From NCBI GenBank assembly GCA_949361645.1, contig OX442425.1:627832-691831 (forward strand): a stretch of DNA of 64,000 nucleotides, given 5' to 3'. This document shows, in pieces, positions 1 to 11,700 of this stretch. This stretch comes from Spongilla lacustris. Taxonomy: Eukaryota > Porifera > Demospongiae > Spongillida > Spongillidae. The translations under genes and the position numbers were made by a program. How positions within the stretch are numbered: the first letter of the stretch is position 1; each line of letters starts with the position of its first letter. The notes under the pieces are model-generated. The model did no database searches. It was not told where the DNA came from and saw only the letters and a program-made list of their open reading frames with translations.

Positions 1-720
1 GATCACAACACACCATTATATGACATCATATTACATCACCCAGTGTACCATATATGACATCATATTACATCACCCACAAAGTGATCACAACACACCATAT
101 ATTACATCATATTACATCATCCATAAACACTGCAAGCAGACTACATGTATGGTTATACAAACTGTATAACTTTGGGAAAACTACAAATTATGTGTGGTTA
201 TCCCAAAGTTATACAGTTTGTATAACCATAGTCTGCTTGCAGTGAAAGTGCTCACAACACACCATATATGACATCATATTACATCATCCACAGTGTTCAC
301 AACACACCATATGACATCATATTACATCATCCACAGTGATCACAACACACCATATATGACATCATATTACATCATCCACAGTGATCACAACACACCATAT
401 ATGACATCATCCAAAGTGATTCACAACACACCATATATGACATCATCCAAAGTGATTCACAACACACCATATATGACATCATACCACACACCCAGTGCTC
501 ACACCATATGACATCATATTACATCACCCACAAAGTGATCATACCACACCATATATGACATCATATTACATCACTCACAAAGTGATCATACCACATCATA
601 TATGACATCATATTACATCACCCACAAAGTGATCATACCACACCATCTATTACATCATATTACATCACCCACAAAGTGATCACACCACACATCATATTAT
701 ACCACCCAACATCACAAACA
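1..720. repeat. Degenerate ~46-bp tandem array
   Basis: A tandem array of imperfect units containing CACACCATATATGACATCAT followed by ATTACATCACCCACAAAGTG. Units vary in length by small deletions. The array is interrupted at 128-244 by a palindromic element and starts at or before the window edge. No gene is seen in it. Confidence 0.85.
128..244. mobile_element. Palindromic MITE-like insertion in the array
   Basis: Two arms of about 45-50 bases are inverted copies of each other (left begins CACTGCAAGCAGACTAC, right ends GTAGTCTGCTTGCAGTG apart from one base), with a spacer of about 25 bases. The left arm carries an extra CATGTA. The surrounding tandem repeat resumes on the other side, so this looks like an insertion. 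No coding capacity. Confidence 0.55.
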
Positions 721-1039
721 CAGTACACATCACATAGACACACCTCCATACCTCGATCCACTGAGTATATCAAAGCTTGGCTTGTTGACCTGTTTCCAGT
801 ACCTAGTAGGCACAGGCGGAGGCAAGTCTCCACTGCTACCCTAGGTGTAAGGGGGAGGGGGATTCCCCACACATTCAACTACAGCATGTCTGAAATGCAT
901 TTTACATTCCCTACCACATCTGATGACAATCACACATAGAAACAGTATTATGGAACCACACCCCTTCAACCACATATCCTTGATCAGCCCCACCCACACC
1001 CTAATGGGCCCCGCCCATATATACACCTCCTCACATATA

Positions 1040-1760
1040 CAGTATAGTGCAAAATAGTGGTGGGGGGAAAACTTGGCGAAATTGGCGAATTTTTGGTACT
1101 TCACCAAATTTCTGGTACTTCGCCAAATTTCTGGTACTTTGCCAAATTTTTTCTCCAACCAAATTTTTTCTCCAACCAAATTTTTCTCACACCTTGCAGT
1201 TTATTGTAATTAGCTGTTTGCGGCTGGACACTAGGTATAGTACCATAAATGTATAAGGATAAGCAATGTCCGTGCCTCATGAAATGTATGTCTAGCAAGC
1301 TAAACTGCTCTCTCATTTTGATTAGTTTCTTCGTTTTCATTATCCCTTTGGTCATAAATACTCCATATACGCAAGCTCAACATTACGTTTTAATAGCACG
1401 CATCCTCTTTTTGCACCAATATCGAGTCGTAACATTTGAAAGCGTATACTTCGGGTTCGTTGCACAATCAGCGCATGTTATCAATCATGCATAAATTTTT
1501 TAATTTCTAACCGTCCTTTGAACTATATCCGACAGGTGCATTACTTCCATAACAAGTGGCAGGAAGTGTGACAGAGCAAGACCCAACATTACAAGGGTCT
1601 GCTTTTCAAAACACTTCATGGGATGTGTGCCTCTTACATAACACGTGCGCCGAACGTGCATTTAAATAATTAGGGACCGGGCGCTCGCCAAAATTTTATT
1701 TCGCCAAACTTCTACTGACGACTATTCGCCAAACTTTTCCCCTGCCACTATACGGTACCT
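1040..1760. repeat. Dispersed CGCCAAA/TTTGGCG short repeats, no gene
   Basis: Two clusters (about 1070-1190 and 1685-1745) of short A/T-rich units related to TTCGCCAAATTTCTGGTACT, in both orientations. They look like fragments of a repeated element. The sequence between them (1200-1680) has no ORF or motif I recognise. Confidence 0.4.
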
Positions 1761-1851
1761 CTAAGGGATTTCACCCTCAACCAAACATCCCTGATGACCC
1801 TGATGTAATGGTACATACTGGAGGGGATGACCCTGATGTAATGGCACATAC

Positions 1852-1978
1852 TGGAGTGTCCAACTTGTCACTGGATGAAATAAGCTTGAGCTCTTGCAGG
1901 TACCGCTGCATCTCCAACGAATGAAGCACACGGTTACGACCATGTCTGTCGAGTGGTATGTCCAGCGCCATGGCAACA
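1852..1978 (-). CDS. Candidate exon of an unrecognised minus-strand gene
   Basis: On the minus strand a long T tract plus AG is followed by an open segment containing MALDIPLDRHGRNRVLHS and then MQRYLQELKLISSSDK. It ends at a good donor (GTATGT). The composition looks coding and it lies downstream of the candidate first exon at 2450-2672. The reading phases of the two do not join directly, so a further exon would be needed. The short 27-bp duplication at about 1790-1860 also overlaps its 3' end. Product unknown. Confidence 0.3.
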
Positions 1979-2297
1979 CTAAAAAAAAAAAGACAGGGTG
2001 CTGAAGCTGCAACTAATTCAATGGTTAATAAACTTTAATAATTTTAGCATTAGCATACACGACAAGTTAGTAACAATGTCTAGACCTCGTTTATGATCAG
2101 CTATAAATTACGTTAACTACATGTACACTACAATTCAGGTAGAGGAACCACGTGCTACTTCAATTTACACTCGGCCTTAAAAACAAATTCAATTTCAGCC
2201 ACGTTGTGTTTTGTACCGTTTTATTGGTCGTGCAAAGCTCAACTCAGGTATCATGCTAGATTACGTAATTTTAACAATCAACTACGTTGCGTGTGAC

Positions 2298-2672
2298 CTA
2301 CGCATCCGCTGGTTCCGTCAAGGCATTCTGCTTGGGTAGGTACAGCCTCGGGGCGCGACACGTCACTGCTTTAGCTTTCCAACCTTCACTCCACAGTGGG
2401 CGAATCGGCTGCGTAGGAGCTGGGGGCTGCTCTGACGAGTCTAACTCACCCCATAGGGACTGACTACCAGTAGCAGAGAAGCTCGTAGGTAGCACCGTTG
2501 ACAGCTGTCGATTTAACGGAGGTGCTACCGACGTAGGAAAAGATGAACCGCTTGGGGTTTTGGCCAAAACGTGTTTCATATCGCGCTTAGAACTTTGCAT
2601 TCTTCCTCCTGCGCTATTGTTGGGTCCTCCCGCTGTGCCGGGTGGTTGTCCGGAATTGCTTTCAAAGAACAT
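2298..2672 (-). CDS. Unrecognised small protein or first exon, divergent from DDX56
   Basis: A minus-strand ORF begins with MFFESNSGQPPGTAGGPNNS and can be read to a stop at 2298 (124 residues, rich in Pro, Ser and Gly, ending in ...LTEPADA). There is also a strong internal donor (GTGAGT at 2449-2444) after ...SQSLWG, so 2450-2672 may instead be a first coding exon. It starts 111 bases from the DDX56 start on the opposite strand, as expected for a bidirectional promoter. I do not recognise the family. Confidence 0.4.
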   Translation of the reverse strand: MFFESNSGQPPGTAGGPNNSAGGRMQSSKRDMKHVLAKTPSGSSFPTSVAPPLNRQLSTVLPTSFSATGSQSLWGELDSSEQPPAPTQPIRPLWSEGWKAKAVTCRAPRLYLPKQNALTEPADA

Positions 2673-2783
2673 GTGTTTCGAGTTTCAAAATTATTGTGTC
2701 TAGAGCTCGAACGAATATTTAGAGTTGGAAGAGGCGTGGTACTAATAGCCGATTCTCACACACACACGTGTATTAAATTATTG

Positions 2784-5700
2784 ATGGCGCACCTGCAATT
2801 CCACGAGATGGGATTGGATGACCGCCTTTTGAAGGTTAAGCGCGGCTTTTATATACGAATCAAAGTGAAGATTGCATCATTTATCTGCAGGCAATTGCGA
2901 AGCTCGGATGGGCGCACCCGACACTCATTCAGGTATATGTAGCTGCCTAGCTTCGGCCATTGCCTAAATTCACAAGAGTTGCTAAAAACAGGAAAAAGCC
3001 ATTCCGCTGGCATTGGAAGGCAAGGATGTTCTGGTCAGAGCGAAGACGGGGTCAGGAAAAACAGCTGTGTGGGTGAACAAAAAAAAGGGTTGACGGTCGC
3101 ACTCCTAACTAAAACGTGTGTCCATGTAGCTACGTCATACCTTTGATTCAGAAGCTGTTGCAAGCAAGCTCTGTAAGGACTTAACTCTAGCCAAGTTATG
3201 TGCAGCCTCCGTATGATGCTGACCCAACGTCTTCCCCCCCCCTCTCCTTCCCCTCCTTCCCCTCTTCCCCTTCAGAGTGGTGCATCCTTGTGCGCGCGCG
3301 CGCTGATTATAGTTCCCTCCAAAGAGCTGTGCCAACAGGCGAATAGAAACATCAAGGTACGACTTCTAGCGCCTCGACATACCTTTGATAGGTACGTATA
3401 ATACAGGAGCTGCTGGCCTATTGTCCAAGGACCATCAAGGTGACCGACGTTTGCAGTGCCCCTGATACCGTCTCTCAGAGGTACAGGATTGATGGAGTGG
3501 TGTGTTGATACTCTACCTGGCATAAGGGGTTTTCTGTTTATTTTTGTAGAGCCATTTTGTTGGAAAAGCCAGATATTGTGATTGGGACACCTAGCCGTGT
3601 CCTGGCTCACCTGCACCAGCGGGTTAGTGCGTCTGCTGTTCCTCCCACTGAGCAGTGTCTTCAGTCTTTGCTTTTGTACTTTTACCCTCCCCCCCCCCCC
3701 TTTTTTTTTCTTCTTCCTTTTGTCCTTGCTGTTCCACTTCTCTGTCTCCCTCCTCCCGTGTCTTTCCCTTCCCTCCTCCTTCCCCTCCCTCCCTCTCTCC
3801 CATTTCTCTATCTCCTCCTCTCTCTCTCCTCCTTTCCCTCCTCTCCCTCTCCTTTCCCTCCTCTCTCTCCCTCTCCTTTCCCTCCTCTCTCTCCCTCTCC
3901 TTTCCCTCCTCTCCCTCTCCTTTCCCTCCTCTCCCTCTCCTTTCCCTCCTCTCTCTCCCTCTCCTTTCCCTCCCCTCCCTCTCCTTCCCTTCCCCATCCT
4001 CTCCTTCCCTTCCCCATCCTCTAACTCTCCTCCCTACTTGTATGATATCTATCTAAATGTATTCCTGAAGACCTTATCTCTGAAAGACTCACTGGAGCTG
4101 TTGGTTATTGATGAAGCGGACCTTGTCTTTTCATATGGATACGAGCAAGATCTCAAGGCTGTTGTCAGGTTAGACGCCAAGCTTGTTTGCCTGGTCTTTA
4201 AATACCTGCTTGGTTACACCGAGTTTCACTTGCAGTTACCTGCCATCTATCTACCAGGCCTTTCTCATGTCGGCCACACTCAGTGAGGTGAGGAAGTGAA
4301 GGGACAGTTGTTTGCCCGGTTTTTGTTGGATGTATAAAAGAATACTTTGTTGTCACGCGAGTCGAAATATTGGAATAAATCGTGCATCGTACAAAGCAGT
4401 AAGTGCTTGGTTAACCCTTTTCTAGGACGTTCAAGCTGTTCGGAAACTGGTCTTACACAATCCTGTAGGTCAACATTTAATAATTCTAATATAATATTAA
4501 TAATTCTAAACTAACACTTCCTGTCCGTTGTTTATAGGTGGTGCTGAAACTGGAAGAGTCTGACCTTCCTGAACCGAACAGGCTTGCCCAATACCATATA
4601 AGGTAGTACCTTTGCAACAGTATGAGTTGCCAACTCTCGGCTTCCTCTCTCCCTTTCTCCAGGTGCAGTGTTGAAGACAAGTTCCTGCTGATTTACACTC
4701 TACTGAAACTAAAGTCAGTTAATGTTAATGCCTTGAAAATAAGTTGTGTCTTTGTTTTGAATTTTGCTGTGTAACGTTTTCAACAGGTTGATTAGGGGGA
4801 AGAGCCTGATCTTTGTTAATGACATTGACCACTGTTACAAGTATGTGTTCATTTAGTGATGAAGTGAGCTTGTGGGTGATTCTGGCACCTAGGTTGAAGC
4901 TGTTTCTGGAACAGTTCTGCATCAAGTCTTGTGTCCTGAACTCTGAGCTGCCCCACAACTCCAGGTACTGCCATTGTTACAAGGGGTGTGGCAGGTGGGC
5001 GGTGCCTCTGTATTGTGGTAGTCACCCTGTCCTTATGCTGGTCACCCTGTCCTTATGCTGGTCACCCTGTCCTTATGCTGGTCACCCTGTCCTTACGCTG
5101 GTCACCTTGTCCTTATGCTGGTCACCCTGTCCTTACGCTTGTCACCTTGTCCTTATGCTGGTCACCCTGTTCTTATGCTGGTCACCCTGTCCTTACGCTG
5201 GTCACCCTGTCCTTATGCTGGTCACCCTGTCCTTATGCTGGTCACCCTGTCCTTATGCTGGTCACCCTGTCCTTATGCTGGTCACCCTGTCCGTATGCTG
5301 GTCACTCTGTCCTTATGCTGGTTGCCCTGTCCTTATGCTGGTTGCCCTGTCCTTATGCTGGTCACCCTGTCCTTATGCTGGTCACCCTGTCCTTATGCTG
5401 GTCACCCTGTCCATATGCTGGTCACCCTGTCCTTATGCTGGTCACCCTGTCCATATGCTGGTCACCCTGTCCGTATGCTGGTCACTCTGTCCTTATGCTG
5501 GTTGCCCTGTCCTGCTGGTCACCCTGTCCTTATGCTGGTCACCCTGTCCTACCACTCTTTGCTTTCTATGCGGCCGCCAGTATTAGTACCGTCAACAATC
5601 ATGGATCCAAAAACGTAAGATTAGTATGTGTAAATTTGTTTTAATTATGCCATTGTTTATGAAAATTGATCATAATGAATTTTTATTAATTCCAAATCTG

Positions 5701-8700
5701 GCACTCGGAAGCAAAGACGGGGGAGAGGAGGAGGAGGGAGAGGAGGAGGGGGAGGAGGAGGAGGAGGAGGGATTGGCCAATTTAAGATCCATATCTGATC
5801 TATAATCAACACCTAAATAATATGGAAAAGCCGAATGTACACACATCCTCCAGCCCAATGTACACACATCCTCCAGCCCAATGTACACACATCCTCCAGC
5901 CCAATGTACACACATCCTCCAGCCCAATGTACACACATCCTCCAGCCCAATGTACACACATCCTCCAGCCCAATGTACACACATCCTCCAGCCCAATGTA
6001 CACACATCCTCCAGCCCAATGTACACACATCCTCCAGCCCAATGTACACACATCCTCCAGCCCAATGTACACACATCCTCCAGCCCAATGTACACACATC
6101 CTCCAGCCCAATGTACACACATCCTCCAGCCCAATGTACACACATCCTCCAGCCCAATGTACACACATCCTCCAGCCCAATGTACACACATCCTCCAGCC
6201 CAATGTACACACATCCTCCAGCCCAATGTACACACATCCTCCAGCCCAATGTACACACATCCTCCAGCCCAATGTACACATGACCTGATCACCCTTTGTT
6301 GCAATGGCAGAAATTTTCATTTTAATTTTTTAACCCCCTAGGTCCTAATGTAGTGTAATCACTTCCTACATAGTTTATTGGTCCATTTGATGCCAATGCA
6401 TTGGACTTCAACAGGATATCATTTTGGTTCCTATTTAATTTATCTGTATTACTAAATGTTCTTAATTAAGTGCACAGTTTTTTATTTTCAAGGCAGTATT
6501 TACATAGGAAGGGGGGCGTGGGGTGGGGGGCAATATTTATGGCAACAACAAGAAATTAGATTCAAGTTTGAATCTGTGGCCAACATGAGCAAACCATGTT
6601 CCTTAGCTTCCTTCACCACATCACCACTCCACACATTACTCCACATCATCACTCCACACACATCACTCCACACATCACACATCACATTATCAATCCACCA
6701 ACACCACACACATCACTCAACACATCACCACACCATCACTCCAACACATCATCACCCCACCATCACTCCACACATCATCACCACATCATCACTCCACACA
6801 TCATCGCATTATCAATCCACCATCACTCCACACACATCACACATCACAACACATCACCACTTCATCACTCCACACACATCACACATCACAACACATCACC
6901 ACTTCATCACTCCACACATCAATTCCACACCATTTCTACTACCTAAATACCTTTTGTCATTCTGTACAGTAATCTTACGTGTGTCATTTTTTTCAATTCA
7001 GTTTTGTTGTTCGTTCTTTGCTCCATGTTTGTGTTTATGTGTGTACCTGTGTATGTATGTATGTGTTTATGTGTGTACCTGTGTATGTATGTTTGTGTTT
7101 ATGTGTGTACCTGTGTATGTATGTTTGTGTTTATGTGTGTACCTGTGTATGTATGTATGTGTTTATGTGTGTACCTGTGTATGTATGTTTGTGTTTATGT
7201 GTGTACCTGTGTATGTATGTTTGTGTTTATGTGTGTACCTGTGTATGTATGTTTGTGTTTATGTGTGTACCTGTGTATGTATGTTTGTGTTTATGTGTGT
7301 ACCTGTGTATGTATGTATGTGTTTATGTGTGTACCTGTGTATGTATGTTTGTGTTTACAGATGTCACATTGTCGAAGAGTTCAATAGAGGGGTCTACGAT
7401 TACATCATTGCGACAGATGAAGCTCCAGAGATTGACGTTGTGGTGGGGCAGAGGAGGCGTGGCCTGAAGAGAAAGAAAGACAGGGATTATGGGGTGGTGC
7501 GAGGCATCGACTTCCAAGGTATCTTTTGGAAGTGGCTTCCATTTTGTGGTTGTGCTACTTGCTTGTTGCTCCTGACGACTGCCAGGTGTTGAAAATGTCA
7601 TCAATTTCGACTTCCCTTCAACCCCTACTGCATATATACACAGAGTTGGACGGTATAATGGAAGCAATGTGATCCACTAACCTTTATTTATTGTTGTATC
7701 CTCTCTGCACTGCCTCTGCTCCACCCACTGCTTCCTCTGCCCCCACCCACTGCTTCCTCTGCCACACCCACTGCTTCCTCTGCCACACCCACTGCTTCCT
7801 CTGCCCCACCCACTGCTTCCTCTGCCCCCACCCACTGCTTCCTCTGCCCCACCCACTGCTTCTTCTGCCCCACCCACTGCTTCCTCTGCCTCACCCACTG
7901 CTTCCTCTGTCCTTTGTGGTTTCCACTCTCCTCCATGTGTATCTTCCTCTCCCCTCCTCCTCCTCCCTCTCCTCCTCCTTGTCACCCGCCAATCAGGACC
8001 GCTCGAGGGATGGAGTGTGGGTCAGCTTTGACCTTTGTAACCCCTACTGAGGAGGGTCTGCTTGAGCAAGTACAACACAGCCTACAGAAGCAAGATGGTG
8101 AGGGAGGGAGGGAGAGGGAGGGAGGAGAGGGAGAGGGAGGGAGGGAGAAGAGGGAGAGGGAGGGAGGGAGAGAGAAGAGGGAGAGGGAGAGAGGGAGAAG
8201 AGAGGGAGAAGGGAAAAAAAGTGGGAAAGGTGAGAGGGAGAGCAAGGATTGGAAGGGACGATGAAGGGAGGAGAGGTACATTGGTGGTAATTGATGTGTG
8301 ATTTGTGCCACAGATGGATCGGGTGAACAAGGAATCAAGCCGTATAAGTTCAAAATGTCAGAAATTGAAGGTTTTCGATACAGAGTGCAGGTAAGATTGG
8401 GAAATGTGTGTGTTGGGGTGTGTAGTTACTTTATGCATAATATTATTCTTTCAGGATGCAATGCGAGCCGTCACAAAGGCAGCTGGTAAGTAGGCCACAC
8501 CCATATTGTACATAGCATGCACACACACATGCACATGCACACATGCACACACACATGCACACACATGCACACAATGCACACAGCACCCATGCACACACAC
8601 ATGCACACACACATGCACACACACATGCACACACACATGCACACATACATGCACACATACATGCACACACATGCACACACAATGCACACAGCACCCATGC

Positions 8701-11700
8701 ACACACATGCACGCACATGCACACATACATGCACACATGCACACACACATGCATGCACACACACATGCACACATGCATGCACACACATGCACACATGTAC
8801 ACACACATGCACACATGCACACACACATGCACACACACATGCACACACACATGCACACATGCACACATGCTTACGTTTGTGTGCACACACATACATGTGT
8901 GTATGCACACACACACGCGTATACACGTACACACACACACACACACTTGAACATATATGTGCACACACATTACTAGCATTAGCATTCACTGCATGTCCAT
9001 GTCCATCACCAATAAGTCTGCAGGATGTACATGTTTAGCTGCTGCACATAAAAGGTTATGTCAAATAAAAACGTCAAATTCCACTAAGTAGCCTATAGCT
9101 ATTTGGGATGTGTTCCAGAAAGAGTGTTTGCTGCTCTGAGTACACACACAAACATAACATACACACACACACACACACTTGCACACACACATATATACAC
9201 ATACACACATATATACACATGCACACATATATACACATGCACACGTATATACACATACACACATATATACACATGCACACATATATACACATGCACACGT
9301 ATATACACATACACACATATATACACATGCACACGTACACACACATATATACACATACACACACATATACATATACACGCATACACATATACGCATACAC
9401 ATATACACACATGCACATACACATACTCACACACATACAAAATGTTTATGTATATTTACAACCATGTGATATATCTGCAAGATCACACTGTCCCTGCATT
9501 CTTACAAGTGTGTGTGCATTAGTGCAGGAAATTCATCTGCACTTTAGCAAAGTCCCCCTTTTTATGTAGGGGATGTGCGTAGGGTAAGTGTGTAGGGTAA
9601 GTGCGTAGGGGATGTTTGTTTTTTGTCACCTTATGAACGATCCATGCATACCTCTTGGCGTTTGGTGTGTTTATTTTTGTTGTTATGCACTATTGAAAGT
9701 GAAAGAGGCACGGATGAAGGAGATCAGAACAGAAATACTGAACTCTGAAAAGCTCAAGGTTTGTAATCACCATGGTTACTAATCATTTGTTGGTTCAAGT
9801 GTCCTTCATATTGTGTAGCACCATTTTGAAGATAACCCGAGAGACCTTCAAGTTCTTCGTCATGACAACGTCCTCCAACCAACAAGGGTTCAGCCACACC
9901 TCAAACATGTGCCATCATATCTTGGTAAGCACATGGCCTCCCCCTCCCCCCCTCCCCCCCCCCTCCCCCCCCTCCCCCCCCCCTCCCCCCCTCCCCCCTC
10001 CCCCCCCCTCCCCCCCTCCCCCCTCCCCCCCTCCCCCCTCCCCCCCCCTCCCCCCTCCCCCCCCTCCCCCCTCCCCCCCTCCCCCCCTCCCCCCCCCCCC
10101 AAGTTTGGTGCAGTAGAGAAGGCATATGGTTTGAATGAACATCTTGTTTTGTTATGCCATTACGGGGTTCAATCACAGTTGGAATGTGAACACAGACTGG
10201 CTTTCTTTTGCAACGTTTGGGTTAGTCTGATGTCTCTCTGGCCAGCCTGTGTAACATTGGATGTGTACCTGAGCTGCGAAGGGCTCACCTCACCCTCCTC
10301 CCCACCTCACCCTCCTCCCCACCTCACTCTCCTCCCCACCTCATCCTCCTCCCCACCTCACTCTCCTCCCCATCTCATCCTCCTCCCCACCCTAACAAGA
10401 CGTGAGTGCCAATTTCACAGCCTGTTACATGGCATTCAATCATCACCACACCCAGCCCCCCCCCCCCCCCCCTTCTGTCCTTATGGGTGCCCTGTGGCAT
10501 GTTCATTTCCTGATGACTGTTGTTCTGACTGTCCCTATCTACATCTGCTTATGGTAGCATGTACATGTACGTCAGAGAGCTGATTGATTGAAACAACCTT
10601 GTTCATTGCACTGCATACTTCTCAGAAGTCTTTATACTGCTGAGTCATTAACCTTGTCTAGTATTTCTAGTTTGAGCTCTGATCCAATTACCATAGAAGG
10701 TTAGATAACCTTTCATAACCCATTGCTTTGTTTTACAACACTAGTTAGCTCACTGTTGTGGCCTTGGGGAGTAAACACGTTAGGTTGACATTTCACAACC
10801 TGAAGTGGGAAGGTTAATTATCTGTTGGTATTGGGTGGCAAATACTGCTATTTAAGAACTCCCCCTACATGATTCCCTTACATGGCCCCCTACAGGGGTT
10901 CCATACATGGCCCCCTACAGGGGTTCTATACATGGCCCCCTACAGGGGTTCTATACATGGCCCCCTACAGGGGTTCCATACATGGCCCCCTACAGGGGTT
11001 CTATACATGGCCCCTTACAGGGGTTCTATACATGGCCCCCTACAGGGGTCCCGTACATGGCCCCCTACAGGGGTTCCATACATGGCCCCCTACAGGGTCC
11101 CTTACATGGCCCCCTACAGGGGCCCCTTACTTTACATGTCACATATTCGCGTGCTTTAGGTGTATCATCATATTGCAGATGAACACTTAGTGATGTCATA
11201 ATGGGGCCATATACTCAGGTAGCCTGTATGTTAATTACCGGCAATGATTGGCGCTTGCTATCCTTTGATCCGTAACTGGTCAGATATCAGGGCAAGCCTC
11301 TAGAAGGGAAGCATATCTGGCTGGCAACCTAAGATCGCTTGGTATTACCATTTGCAACTAGCGAAATTGGATCGCCTCCATCTTCAGTGTGATAAACATG
11401 GAGGCACCATTGCTATATGTGTTGAGCATGGGGAAGGTGGGGGGAGGGACGTGGGAGCTGTGTTGGATCAGAGTTGTTTGGTGACACAGGAACATTGATT
11501 AGAGTTCCTGAGGACATTTGTACCCATGGCAATGACACCTTTGGGTTGTGGTCTCAGCATGGTCCTAAATGGTTTAGTTTGGTTTCAAAAGAATTGCGAC
11601 GGGCTAACATTCCTAGAATTGGAGTTCTTTGCACCTGTGCAAGGGCCTGGTTCAATGAATGGAGCTGTGTGTCAACAAAGATATGGAAGCTTGACATCTG

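Noticed and set aside
1..720. Possible CRISPR-like array
   Set aside because: Units are contiguous tandem repeats without unique spacers, in a eukaryotic genome.
841..1494. Several 80-110 codon ORFs near the left end
   Set aside because: They overlap each other on both strands, cross inverted-repeat debris and show no family similarity or splice-supported structure.
4813..5644. Overlapping Cys/Trp/Pro repeat ORFs
   Set aside because: 20-bp minisatellite read in three frames, all open; no gene.
6456..7592. 378-codon ORF across DDX56 intron 14 and exon 15
   Set aside because: Only the last ~50 codons (exon 15) are real; the rest is CATCAC and TGTGTA repeat.
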